Shown one piece after another: positions 42,386 to 51,737 of a stretch of 64,000 nt of DNA; positions within the stretch are counted from its first letter, which is position 1; the number at the start of each line of letters is the position of its first letter. This stretch comes from Christiangramia crocea. GTDB lineage: Bacteria > Bacteroidota > Bacteroidia > Flavobacteriales > Flavobacteriaceae. Both the position numbers and the translations under genes were made by a program. The stretch spans positions 62,001-126,000 of the forward strand of contig NZ_JAJSON010000007.1 in assembly GCF_022410465.1 (NCBI RefSeq), given 5' to 3'. The notes under the pieces were generated by a model. That model did not search any database, had not been told where the DNA came from, and saw only the letters and a list, made by a program, of their open reading frames with translations.

Positions 42386-44353
42386 TTATTCTCTTTCTAG
42401 CTCCGGAGTGTTATCCAAACGCTCGTATAGCGAATTATTACTTTTAAATTCGGGGATCAAATCTTTTAATTTGGCAACAACTTTTTCATTTTTTAATTTA
42501 CTGGCAGATTTGATGATCTTAATTATTTTCTCATTTATCATTTCGTAGTCACGAACGACATCCTGACCTATCATTATTTTTTTATGATGAGTTGGCAAAG
42601 TTTTACATTCATCATTAAGTAATTCTTCGTACAATTTTTCACCTGGCCTTAGCCCGGTTATCCTTACCTTAATATGCTTATTTGGCTGATATCCGGCAAG
42701 TTTAATCATTTTAATTGCCAGGTCCATGATTTTTACCGGCTCTCCCATATCAAACACGAATATTTCTCCTCCCTTGCCCATGGCACCTGCCTCCAGAACA
42801 AGCTGGCAGGCTTCAGGAATTGTCATAAAGTATCTTATAATATCCGGATGGGTTATAGTAACCGGCCCTCCCTTTTCAATTTGTTTTTTAAATAAAGGAA
42901 CTACAGAGCCGTTAGACCCTAAAACATTTCCGAATCGTGTAGTAATAAATTTAGTTTTACCCCAGCCCTGCCTCTTTTGTTCATGATAAAGAGATTGTAC
43001 ATACATTTCAGCGGCTCTTTTAGATGCTCCCATAACGTTGCTGGGATTCACTGCCTTATCTGTAGATACCATCACAAAATGGCCAACATAATACTTTATT
43101 GCAAGGTCTGCGAGATTCTTTGTGCCCATTATGTTTACTGAAATAGCTTCGTGTGGATTACTCTCCATAAGAGGTACATGTTTATACGCAGCTGCATGAT
43201 ATATTACATCGATATTCTGATTCCGGAACATTAATTCCAGTCTTTTCTGATTGCCTACATCGCATACAATCACCTTGAAATTGAGTTCTGGATATTTAGA
43301 TTCAATTTCCAGTTGTAAATTATGTAAGGGGGTTTCTGCCTGATCAAGGATGATGAGCTTCTTTGGGTTATATTCAGCTACCTGCCTTACTATTTCGCTG
43401 CCTATTGAACCTGCAGCCCCCGTTACCAGGATTGTTCTACCTGTAAGTTGCTCTATTTTATTCTGAACTTCCAATTGAATAGGCTCCCTATCAAGTAAAT
43501 CTTCAATTTGTAATGTTTTAACCTTTTTGGCTATAGGCTGATTATCATCCCACGAGGAAACCAAAGGCGCATTATATACGGCAATATCGTGTTCTAAACA
43601 TTCTTCTACCAGCTGAAATTTTTCTTCTGAAGAAAAAGTGTTTTCTGAAAAGATAATAGCATCAGCACCTAAAGATTTTACTTCCCTATGAATTTTTTGG
43701 GTATGTCTTAGAACAGGCTTGTCTAAAATCCTTAAACTTTTATGCGATCCCTGGGTTAGAAAACCTACAATTTTAAAACGTCTGGGGTGTTCAATATCAA
43801 GCGCACCTGCTATTGAAATGGCATTCTCGTCTACACCTAAGATAACGGCTTTTATAAGAGATTCATTCTTCTGTAAAATTTTAAAATATTCATAAACCTG
43901 TTTTACTCCAAGTCTGAATAAGAATAAAAGTGAGAAAGATATCCACAGGTTGATTAATAATCCGCCCACTAAAAATATCTTTTCACCCAGGAAGAAAAAA
44001 GAAATATAATTTATCGCAAGTAAACTAATAAATGAACTTATCGTAGCAAGTAATAACTTGAGAGCATCAATATTCGAAGAATATCTTATTATACCTGCAT
44101 AAGTCTTAAATATGTAGAAAAAAATAATATTTACTGCTACAACCACAACTGTTTTATCAAAATAGCTCAGTAATGGATAAGCGTTTGGAGCAAGATCCAG
44201 TAAGATAAGAATAGTTAGAACAGTTGATACCGTTACCAGGCCAATATCTATCAGCATAACTGCCCACCGCGGAAGATATTTGATATTTCTAATATCTAAG
44301 GCATTGTCGGGACCAGAAAGTATATTATTCAGGGCTCTGTTAATTTTACCCAT
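42386..44353 (-). CDS. PglF/CapD-type membrane nucleotide-sugar 4,6-dehydratase
   Basis: Protein of 655 aa with four N-terminal transmembrane helices (about 30-150), a middle Rossmann-like domain and a C-terminal SDR domain. NAD-binding motif is TGAAGSIGSEIVRQ (about residue 310), and the catalytic region STDKAVNPSNVMGASK has the Thr-Asp-Lys set with Met in place of the usual Tyr, as in PglF/FlaA1. Expected reaction: UDP-GlcNAc to the 4-keto-6-deoxy sugar. With the PglE-, PglD- and PglC-like genes just upstream it makes the start of a bacillosamine-type route. Confidence 0.92.
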   Translation of the reverse strand: MGKINRALNNILSGPDNALDIRNIKYLPRWAVMLIDIGLVTVSTVLTILILLDLAPNAYPLLSYFDKTVVVVAVNIIFFYIFKTYAGIIRYSSNIDALKLLLATISSFISLLAINYISFFFLGEKIFLVGGLLINLWISFSLLFLFRLGVKQVYEYFKILQKNESLIKAVILGVDENAISIAGALDIEHPRRFKIVGFLTQGSHKSLRILDKPVLRHTQKIHREVKSLGADAIIFSENTFSSEEKFQLVEECLEHDIAVYNAPLVSSWDDNQPIAKKVKTLQIEDLLDREPIQLEVQNKIEQLTGRTILVTGAAGSIGSEIVRQVAEYNPKKLIILDQAETPLHNLQLEIESKYPELNFKVIVCDVGNQKRLELMFRNQNIDVIYHAAAYKHVPLMESNPHEAISVNIMGTKNLADLAIKYYVGHFVMVSTDKAVNPSNVMGASKRAAEMYVQSLYHEQKRQGWGKTKFITTRFGNVLGSNGSVVPLFKKQIEKGGPVTITHPDIIRYFMTIPEACQLVLEAGAMGKGGEIFVFDMGEPVKIMDLAIKMIKLAGYQPNKHIKVRITGLRPGEKLYEELLNDECKTLPTHHKKIMIGQDVVRDYEMINEKIIKIIKSASKLKNEKVVAKLKDLIPEFKSNNSLYERLDNTPELERE

Positions 44354-44362
44354 AATGTAGTT

Positions 44363-45523
44363 TTAGACTCTGTTTTTAAAACAATTTAATATTGCCTGTT
44401 CTATCCTATTCCTTTCATTGCTTGTTAAATTGGAGCCACTGGGCAAACATAAACCATTTTGGAACATCTTTTCGGCAATTCCCGTGCCGTAATATGGATA
44501 GTGATTAAAAACTGGCTGCATATGCATTGGTTTCCAAAGAGGGCGACTTTCAATATTTTCGGCTTCCAGATACTTCCTGAGCTTTTCCCTGTCTAAGCCG
44601 CCAGTTTTAGACTCATCAATTTCTATAACAGTTAACCAATGATTACTAAAATAGTCATCCGAGGGTTCCTTAAAAACCCTCACGCCTTCAATCTGGCGGA
44701 ATAAATTTACATAAAAATGAAACATATTGCGCCTGGCTTCTACTCTTTTATCTAAAACCTGCATTTGTCCCCGACCTATTCCCGCACTAACATTACTCAA
44801 TCTATAGTTATAACCTACCTCACTATGCTGGTAATGAGGAGCATCATCCCGTGCCTGGGTGGCAAGAAAGATGGCCTTCTTTTTAGCCTCAAGATTCTTT
44901 GTGATCAAAGCTCCGCCTCCAGAAGTGGTTATTATCTTATTCCCGTTAAAAGATAAAATAGAGTAATCTCCCAAAGTCCCACAATAAGCATTTTTATATT
45001 TACTCCCAAGGGCCTCAGCACTGTCTTCTATAACGGGGATTTCATATTTTTTAGCCACTTTGTTAATCTCATCAACTTTATAAGGCATTCCGTAAAGATG
45101 GACCGCTATTATGGCTTTTGGTTTTTTACCCCTGGCCATTCTATCTTTGATCGAAATCTCCAGTTGCTCGGGACAAATATTCATCGTATCTACTTCACTA
45201 TCAATAAATACCGGTATCGCCCCTAAATAAACGATAGGATTTGCAGATGCCGCAAATGTCATACTCTGACAAATAACCTCGTCACCTCTTTCAACTCCTA
45301 AAAGGATCAAAGCTAAATGCAGGGCAGCAGTACCTGAACTCAGAGCAGCCACTTCTATATCTGAAGAGCCGTTCTGAGTTAGATACTCCCTTATGTCATT
45401 TTCGAAACCGGTAACGTTTGGACCCAATGGAGCAATCCAGTTATCTTCAAATGCCTTATTAACATATTTCAATTCTTCTCCTCCCATATGAGGAGAAGAA
45501 AGCCATATTTTCTCGTTATTCAT
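44363..45523 (-). CDS. PglE-like nucleotide-sugar aminotransferase
   Basis: DegT/DnrJ/EryC1/StrS-family PLP enzyme, 386 aa from ATG 45523; the frame can be extended to 45565, but that start lies inside the acetyltransferase gene and lacks family residues. LSSPHMGGEE at the N-terminus, EDSAEALGS and the PLP Lys196 in SFNGNKIITTSGGG are PglE-like. It would transfer an amino group to C4 of the UDP-4-keto-6-deoxy sugar. The start codon overlaps the upstream acetyltransferase stop, showing coupled translation. Confidence 0.92.
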   Translation of the reverse strand: MNNEKIWLSSPHMGGEELKYVNKAFEDNWIAPLGPNVTGFENDIREYLTQNGSSDIEVAALSSGTAALHLALILLGVERGDEVICQSMTFAASANPIVYLGAIPVFIDSEVDTMNICPEQLEISIKDRMARGKKPKAIIAVHLYGMPYKVDEINKVAKKYEIPVIEDSAEALGSKYKNAYCGTLGDYSILSFNGNKIITTSGGGALITKNLEAKKKAIFLATQARDDAPHYQHSEVGYNYRLSNVSAGIGRGQMQVLDKRVEARRNMFHFYVNLFRQIEGVRVFKEPSDDYFSNHWLTVIEIDESKTGGLDREKLRKYLEAENIESRPLWKPMHMQPVFNHYPYYGTGIAEKMFQNGLCLPSGSNLTSNERNRIEQAILNCFKNRV

Positions 45524-46130
45524 CTTCAATCCTGTTGAATTTAATAATCTTCGCGGGGTTTCCAACCACTACTGCAAAATCCGGAATATCTTCAAGTACC
45601 ACTGCGCCCGCCCCAACGGTAACCCATTTTCCAATCTGAAGACCGGGAATGATAGTTGCCCCGGCTCCAATCTGGGTACCCTTCCCAATATTGACATTTC
45701 CAGTGACCGTGGAGCCCGGAGAAATATGAACAAAATCTTCCATCTTTACATCATGCTCTACAATTGCTCCCGAATTAATAATGCAATGTTTGCCAATAAC
45801 TGTAGAAGAATTAATAACAGCATTAGCCATCACCACACTTCCTTCGTTGATATTTACATTCTCAGAAATTACAGCCGATGCGTGTATTAAGGCTGAACAA
45901 TAACCCTGCTGAAGTTTATTAGCCAGTTTATGCCTAATAAGATTATTACCGATAGCAAGAACTAACTTTTCATCCTTCATATCATCAGTTAGCTGATGCT
46001 TTACTTCAAAGCCCAAAAGGTTTTTAACTTTAGGGTCATCATCTAAAACAAAATCTATGGAATGGCCATCCATCAATTTTATTATATCTATTATTACTTT
46101 AGCATGACCGCTTGCTCCGTATATGATCAT
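45516..46130 (-). CDS. PglD/NeuD-family sugar O/N-acetyltransferase
   Basis: Acetyltransferase of 204 aa: an N-terminal Rossmann-like segment (MIIYGASGHAKVIIDII) followed by a left-handed beta-helix made of hexapeptide repeats (about 90-190). This is the layout of PglD and NeuD. Next to a PglE-like aminotransferase it should N-acetylate the 4-amino sugar to a UDP-diacetamido-trideoxy sugar. It shares 1 bp with the upstream sugar transferase. Confidence 0.92.
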   Translation of the reverse strand: MIIYGASGHAKVIIDIIKLMDGHSIDFVLDDDPKVKNLLGFEVKHQLTDDMKDEKLVLAIGNNLIRHKLANKLQQGYCSALIHASAVISENVNINEGSVVMANAVINSSTVIGKHCIINSGAIVEHDVKMEDFVHISPGSTVTGNVNIGKGTQIGAGATIIPGLQIGKWVTVGAGAVVLEDIPDFAVVVGNPAKIIKFNRIEDE

Positions 46131-46744
46131 TAATTATTTCCGTTAAAAGGTTCGGTTGTTGCCATATTTTGAGTATTAATTCCTTCTGAGACTAGCACTT
46201 TCTTTATTGTTTGGAACAAAATTTTCAAATCCAGAAAAAAGGATTGATTTTCAACATACCACACATCATATTCAAACTTCTGGGTCCAGCTTATGGTATT
46301 TCGTCCATTCACCTGTGCCCAACCTGTAATTCCCGGTTTTACATCATGCCTTTTCATCTGTTTTTCATTGTACAATGCTAAATATTCTGGCAATAATGGC
46401 CTGGGCCCAATAATACTCATATCCCCCTTCAAAACATTTATCAATTGGGGAATTTCATCAATAGAAGTTTTCCTGATTACCTTTCCAATATAGGTTAACC
46501 TTACAGAATCAGACAACAAATTGCCATTTTCATCTGTTTCATCGGTCATGGTTTTAAATTTAACTATTTTAAAATTTCTACCGAATTTACCCGGTCTTTT
46601 TTGAAAAAAGAAAGGTTTGCCTTTATTGGCCAAAGCTAATAACAGTATTATTAATATCAGTAAAGGGCTTATTATAACTAGGCTTATTAAGGCTACTAAA
46701 AAATCCAGAGCTGGTTTAATAATTTTCCTATACATTCTGAACAA
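46130..46744 (-). CDS. PglC-like initiating sugar-phosphate transferase
   Basis: Monotopic phosphoglycosyl transferase of 204 aa with one N-terminal membrane segment (about 10-40). Signatures are FKIVKFKTM, KTSIDEIPQLINVLKGDMS, GPRPLLPEY and KPGITGWAQVNGR. It moves a sugar-1-phosphate (here probably the diacetamido sugar) to undecaprenyl phosphate and thereby starts the repeat unit. With its three downstream neighbours it is a full PglF/E/D/C set. Confidence 0.93.
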   Translation of the reverse strand: MFRMYRKIIKPALDFLVALISLVIISPLLILIILLLALANKGKPFFFQKRPGKFGRNFKIVKFKTMTDETDENGNLLSDSVRLTYIGKVIRKTSIDEIPQLINVLKGDMSIIGPRPLLPEYLALYNEKQMKRHDVKPGITGWAQVNGRNTISWTQKFEYDVWYVENQSFFLDLKILFQTIKKVLVSEGINTQNMATTEPFNGNN

Positions 46745-46782
46745 TTAAAGGAACATGACGTCTCACTCTTGTGGCGGCGAAT

Positions 46783-47943
46783 TTAATCATGTTTATTTAA
46801 GACTTCTAAATCTTTATATTCTTTTAACAAAATTTCCCAAAATCGCTTCCGCTCATATTTCTTTTGAATCAATTCACGTGCGTTATGTGCTAAAGAAGAG
46901 CAAAATTCCTGATCGTCTATAATTTTCAACATTGATTGCAGGAGAATTCCTTCATTTTTAACCGGAATAACAATCCCATTTCTCCCATTTTCAACTATTT
47001 CATTACAACCATTTATATCGGTCACAATAGCCGGTAGATTCATCGCGTTAGCCTGCATAACCACATTGGGGAAACCTTCCCTGTAACTTGGAAAAGCCAA
47101 AACATCTGCTATGGCAAAATAAGGCCTTACATCTCGCTGATACCCAGTGGTGAAAATTTTTTTATGAGACTGTATCTGCTTAAAAACCTCTTCATCTACC
47201 GGATCCAGCTTCTGCTCAAATGGTCCCACAAGTAAAAGGGAACATTTCGGATGATGCTTTTGTAAATTCACAAAGGCTCTTACCAGCTCATTGATACCTT
47301 TTTCCTTAACCAGCCGGCCTATAAAGATAAAAATGAAATCTTCATGCGGGATACCTAGTTCTTCTCTTATTCCAGGTCTTTCTTCTGTATAAAGTGCCGG
47401 ATCAAAATATCCCGTATCAATACCATTGGAGCTTCCTTCTCCCAGCACCTTTAATTTATTTTTATTGGTGTAGCCTTCCTTAAGTATAATTTTTTTTAAT
47501 TCGAAGGAATTAGGGTATACACGGGTTGCCAGTTTATAAGTAAGTTTTTCCACGGCATCCAGAAGTTTCCTTTTAAATCCATGTGTCTCCAGCAAAGGTA
47601 AACCGGCTACTGTATGCAATCTTATTGGAACTCCGGCTAATTTTCCCGACAGCATGCCAATTATACCCGCTTTAGGAGTATGCGTATGAACTATAAAAGG
47701 CTTTTCCTTTATTAGGAATCTATAAATTTTCCACAAGCTCTTAAGATCCTTCAAAGGCGTAATCGCTCTGGTCAGTTCCACGCAAAAAGTTCTTACTCCA
47801 TTATCCCGTCCATATTTCTTAAGTCTCTCTTTTTCCGCGGATATTGCGATCACCTCATAATGATCGTTCATAAATGTAAGCTGACCTTCCAGTAGCTTTT
47901 CCAGGGAAAGGGGAATGGTGGTTATTCGAACAAGTTTTTGCAC
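46783..47943 (-). CDS. Glycosyltransferase family 4 (GTG start)
   Basis: GT-B glycosyltransferase of 386 aa. The C-terminal half has FIFIGRLVKEKGI and the EGFPNVVMQAN nucleotide-sugar motif; HTHTPKAGIIG is the N-terminal-domain motif. It probably adds the second sugar of the repeat unit, inferred from position next to the initiating transferase. The start is GTG at 47943: an in-frame TGA lies two codons upstream (47947-47949) and the N-terminus LVRITTIPLSLEKLLEGQ is family-like, so a later ATG is unlikely. A TATCTTTG box (47955-47948) ends just 4 nt before the GTG. Confidence 0.9.
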   Translation of the reverse strand: MQKLVRITTIPLSLEKLLEGQLTFMNDHYEVIAISAEKERLKKYGRDNGVRTFCVELTRAITPLKDLKSLWKIYRFLIKEKPFIVHTHTPKAGIIGMLSGKLAGVPIRLHTVAGLPLLETHGFKRKLLDAVEKLTYKLATRVYPNSFELKKIILKEGYTNKNKLKVLGEGSSNGIDTGYFDPALYTEERPGIREELGIPHEDFIFIFIGRLVKEKGINELVRAFVNLQKHHPKCSLLLVGPFEQKLDPVDEEVFKQIQSHKKIFTTGYQRDVRPYFAIADVLAFPSYREGFPNVVMQANAMNLPAIVTDINGCNEIVENGRNGIVIPVKNEGILLQSMLKIIDDQEFCSSLAHNARELIQKKYERKRFWEILLKEYKDLEVLNKHD

Positions 47944-48028
47944 TAATCAAAGATATTTTAGCTGCAAATCTAAGATTTTTAAATTTGAGCAAACACGTAT
48001 AAAATAAATTTACTTAGGCTGATTAGAA

Positions 48029-49252
48029 CTAAACTGAAAGTTGTTTTTCAGGCATTCCTATCCTTTCCAGCTTTAGCTTTAAAGCTTCCGACTTTTCATA
48101 GGCAAGAAAGTAATATATCACAAAAAACATAAAATACATGATCATGGTTTTCTGACGAATCATAATTCCAAGGTTAGACATAATAAATGTCATGGCTATA
48201 GAAGTAAGCATGAAGATCATCAAACAGGACTTGACATGGGAAGGGGCATTCCTCCAGAACTTTATGAAGTTCATTCGTAAAAGTTTAGCAAAAAGAAGTA
48301 TATAAATAAAGTTTTCTATAGACACAATCAATCCTAAAAATCCAGGTGCATCAAGAAATAATGGCCTGAACCAGAAGGTGAATATTTTCTCCGGCAAACT
48401 ATATCCTGCCATATTCAGTCCGGAAGTGGCTGAACTAAGAGCTTCAGATCTATTAGAGGAAAATGCAAGAAAATCTGCCCATAGATTAGTAGAATGGTTA
48501 AGATTAACAACTGCTAAAATATGTTCATGTATGAGTAATAACCCTACCAGTATAGCCAAGCCACCTATAACTTTATTCTTTATTGATATCATATTCTTTC
48601 CAAAATAAAGCCCGTAAAGGCCACCTATGCATAATAACAAAAACATATGGGGCCTTATAGCAAAGACCAGTAGGGAGGAAATGATCAAACCTAATTTCCG
48701 CTCCTTTATTTTTCCGATGGAATAAGCGAATAACATTAAACCAAAAAATATTGGCGCCCCCTTACCCAGGGAAGCAGACCAGAAATGCATATTTGGAAAG
48801 AACAGTATTAAGGTTAACAGGTCAATTCGTTTAAAGACGGTGACCTTTTGAGGGATATTCTCTTTAAAAAATAAAAAACCAAATACAAAACCCCAGTAAC
48901 CTATCCAGGTAAAAAGAAGCATCATCATTTCATAGCTAAAACCTAATCCATTAATAAAAGGGTAGGAAATAAAATCAATGAAGGTGGTTTCTGTACCAAA
49001 ATAATCGAACCATCCTTTTGTAGAATTAAAGGGTATTTCAAAGTATCTTTTAGAATCTGAAGGATTAAATAATGCGTATATGTAATATACAATTCCAAAA
49101 AATATATGATATACAAAAAGCTTATTCATTAATTTCCTGGAGAAAAATAGATGTTCACTCTCCAACTTCCCAAAAATGAACTGATTCAAACCAAATAAAA
49201 GTCTGGTTGCCAGAATTGCATCAGCAATACATAATATTTCTCCGGTATGCAT
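48029..49252 (-). CDS. EpsG/Wzy-like polytopic membrane protein (copy 1)
   Basis: Integral membrane protein of 407 aa with about ten hydrophobic helices. The motif run FFPNMHFWSASLGKGAPIFFGLM and FAIRPHMFL with conserved Arg/His is the kind seen in oligosaccharide polymerases and EpsG proteins. It likely polymerises repeat units at the periplasmic face. A close paralogue lies at 52705-53922 and shares NPSDS, GTxTTFIxF, LTLILFFPNMHFW and SNLGI segments. Both keep the Arg-Pro-His motif. A ligase or acceptor-binding role is possible instead. Confidence 0.75.
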   Translation of the reverse strand: MHTGEILCIADAILATRLLFGLNQFIFGKLESEHLFFSRKLMNKLFVYHIFFGIVYYIYALFNPSDSKRYFEIPFNSTKGWFDYFGTETTFIDFISYPFINGLGFSYEMMMLLFTWIGYWGFVFGFLFFKENIPQKVTVFKRIDLLTLILFFPNMHFWSASLGKGAPIFFGLMLFAYSIGKIKERKLGLIISSLLVFAIRPHMFLLLCIGGLYGLYFGKNMISIKNKVIGGLAILVGLLLIHEHILAVVNLNHSTNLWADFLAFSSNRSEALSSATSGLNMAGYSLPEKIFTFWFRPLFLDAPGFLGLIVSIENFIYILLFAKLLRMNFIKFWRNAPSHVKSCLMIFMLTSIAMTFIMSNLGIMIRQKTMIMYFMFFVIYYFLAYEKSEALKLKLERIGMPEKQLSV

Positions 49253-49766
49253 ATTTTAAATCTAAATTTCGCAATCGGTTAATTCAATATTCTAACCATC
49301 TTTAAATTGAATATATAATACCCCTTATTCTAAACCAATAAAACACTGTCTAATAGATGTTTAAGGCATTTTAATTATTATAGAGTGTAGTTCCTGAAAC
49401 CCGTTTATTTGTAGAATATTCCTGAGAACTGTAGAGCACTTCCACACTTTACTTATTTCACGCCATTAGTTTATTGGAAATTGGTTAGGAGCAGGATTTT
49501 TATATGCAGGAGTTATCTAACTAGCATTTAAATTTATGAAGAACCAAAATAGGATATATCCAATGCGGAAGTTTGTGACTATAAAGAGAAACTTTTAACT
49601 ATCTAGTGCTTCACCGGAAAACAGAAAGCACTTCTTCCAGAGAACAAGGTGGCACTTTTGGAAGTATACAACAATGATAAGGTTAGATCAGATATTTTAA
49701 AAAAACCTGAAGGCAGAGTGTCCTTAATTTAACTCCCGGCAATATAAAAATAAGAGCTAATAAAAA
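49253..49766. other. 514-bp gene-free gap with a possible gene remnant
   Basis: No complete gene. On the plus strand 49607-49732 is a 41-codon open stretch with no ATG that reads like protein (ALLPENKVALLEVYNNDKV followed by a Lys/Arg-rich end), closed by TAA. It may be the decayed end of a lost gene. The break falls between the two polymerase-like regions of the locus. The promoter for the 49252 gene should lie here but was not placed. Confidence 0.3.
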
Positions 49767-51671
49767 TCAGATATGGTGGAGATAAGTTCTTTGATACCAT
49801 TTCTGAAAACAATAATAAGTCCAGATCTTAAAGGTATTATCTATTTTTCCTGATAGATGGTTTTTGACAAGACTGGTAATTTCCTGAGCATTGAATATAT
49901 TCTGTTGATTAAGAAAATCTTTTTCGATATATGATTCCAACTCAGCAGATAAATCATTTCTCAACCAATCACCTACCGGAACTCCAAAACCTTTTTTAGA
50001 TTTATCAAGAAAACCCTTAGGAAAATAATGTTTAAAGGATTCTTTAAGCAAATACTTCTTATCCCATCCTTTCATTAAATAATCCTCAGGAAGTTGCATA
50101 GTGAAATTCCATAATTCCTTATTGAGAAATGGCGCCCTGCTTTCCAACGATGTTAACATACTGGTCCTATCAACCTTAACTAACATATCCCCTTCAAGGC
50201 TCATTATCTTATCAATATTTCTGAAATCGGTAAGAGAGTTGGCCTTATGTCCTACACTATCTTTATAATAATTAAATACTCCAGGACTTTGCATAGATGG
50301 TTTTAACAACGCTTTCATCTCTTCCTCTTGATAAGCCAGTGATATGATATTGTAATAAAAGTCACCTTCATAATTAATAGCATTGAGAAGTCTCTTAATT
50401 TTAAACCTGATACCTCTTTTATCATCTTTTGTGGAAAATAAAGAATTAGAAAGACTTCTAAAACTATAATGCATACCTCTTGGGACCACTGAAGAATATC
50501 GCTGATTCAGTTTACTTATATAGTATTTATTATATCCCCCAAAAACTTCATCTCCGCCGTCCCCGGTAAGGGCTACTTTTACGTTTTGCCTGGTCTTATG
50601 TGCTACCAGGTAAGTAGGTAATGAAGAAGAATCAGCAAAAGGTTCATCAAAATTCAGCAGAATATTATCGATATTCTGTTTCAAATCTTTAACTGAAATA
50701 ACAAATTCATGGTGATTGCTATTTATAAGTTTGGCTACAGTGCGCGACTTGTCAGTCTCGTCAAAAGATTTCTTTTCGAAACCCACTGAAAATGTATCAA
50801 TTTTGCTGCTTTTCTCCCTGGCCAAGGCCAAAGAAACAATAGAAGAATCTACGCCTCCGGAAAGAAAGGTACCCAATGGAACATCTGCCATAGATCTGGA
50901 GTGAACACTTTTATTTACCAGCTCATGAGTTTTTTTTACAGCTTCCTTAAAAGATAAGCCGGGATCGACTTCATTTTTGAATTCCTGAACGATCTCATGA
51001 TCATTCACAGTATGAGTTTTACAGTCTATTTCCAGATAATGATTCGCTTCAAGCTTATTTATATCTTCATAAATGGTGAATGGAGCCGGGATATAAGTTA
51101 GCCGAAAATAAAGATTGAGACCATGCACAGATATGCTGGGCTTTTCCGAAATAATTTTAGTAATAGATTTTAATTCTGAGGCCCAAATAAAATTATCTTT
51201 CTTATGAAAATAATATAAAGGCTTTTCTCCAAAAAAATCTCTGGCGATGAAAAGCTTTTCTATATTCGAATCATATATACTAAAGGCAAACATTCCATCC
51301 AACTTTGGAAAAGCATCCGTTCCATACCTTTCGTATAAGCGAAGTATCACCTCAGTATCTGAAGTTGTGCTGAATTTAACCCCCTGTTCAGTAAGATTAT
51401 TTTTTAAAACCTTATAGTTATATATTTCACCATTGAAAACTATGCATACAGAACCATCATCAGAATATATAGGTTGTTTTCCCGTATTAAGATCTATGAT
51501 CGACAGCCTTCTCATTGCCATTCCTATCTGGTAGTCCTCTGTTTCATGGATAAAGAATCCATCCTCATCGGGTCCACGATGAAAGATTTCCATATTCATT
51601 TTAGAAAGGTGTTTGGAAAGATCTGTTCGCTTCTCCCGTCTAAATTGAATTATTCCATTGATTCCGCACAT
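49767..51671 (-). CDS. asnB: Asparagine synthase-family glutamine amidotransferase
   Basis: Class II glutamine amidotransferase, 634 aa. Cys2 in MCGINGI is the glutaminase nucleophile after Met removal; the C-terminal synthetase domain has the ATP pyrophosphatase loop LSGGVDSSIVSLAL (about 270). Housekeeping asparagine synthetase is possible, but homologues of this size are common inside polysaccharide loci, where they may amidate uronic acids or act on another acceptor; context supports that. It has a candidate promoter box 24 bp upstream. Confidence 0.9.
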   Translation of the reverse strand: MCGINGIIQFRREKRTDLSKHLSKMNMEIFHRGPDEDGFFIHETEDYQIGMAMRRLSIIDLNTGKQPIYSDDGSVCIVFNGEIYNYKVLKNNLTEQGVKFSTTSDTEVILRLYERYGTDAFPKLDGMFAFSIYDSNIEKLFIARDFFGEKPLYYFHKKDNFIWASELKSITKIISEKPSISVHGLNLYFRLTYIPAPFTIYEDINKLEANHYLEIDCKTHTVNDHEIVQEFKNEVDPGLSFKEAVKKTHELVNKSVHSRSMADVPLGTFLSGGVDSSIVSLALAREKSSKIDTFSVGFEKKSFDETDKSRTVAKLINSNHHEFVISVKDLKQNIDNILLNFDEPFADSSSLPTYLVAHKTRQNVKVALTGDGGDEVFGGYNKYYISKLNQRYSSVVPRGMHYSFRSLSNSLFSTKDDKRGIRFKIKRLLNAINYEGDFYYNIISLAYQEEEMKALLKPSMQSPGVFNYYKDSVGHKANSLTDFRNIDKIMSLEGDMLVKVDRTSMLTSLESRAPFLNKELWNFTMQLPEDYLMKGWDKKYLLKESFKHYFPKGFLDKSKKGFGVPVGDWLRNDLSAELESYIEKDFLNQQNIFNAQEITSLVKNHLSGKIDNTFKIWTYYCFQKWYQRTYLHHI

Positions 51672-51695
51672 AAATGGTATTTAATGTAAAATCCG

Positions 51696-51703
51696 CAAAT
51701 ATA
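51696..51703 (-). promoter_or_regulatory. Candidate -7 box of the asparagine synthase gene
   Basis: On the minus strand TATATTTG (51703-51696) fits TAnnTTTG exactly and lies 24 bp before the ATG. No clear -33 TTTG is seen. It would give an internal promoter in the polysaccharide operon. Confidence 0.35.
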
Positions 51704-51737
51704 AAGAAACACTTACGGAGGTAACTGTAATTAAATT

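Noticed and set aside
45524-45565. Upstream start of the PglE-like aminotransferase
   Set aside because: The extension lies within the acetyltransferase coding sequence and has no family-like residues; ATG 45523 begins the family N-terminus.
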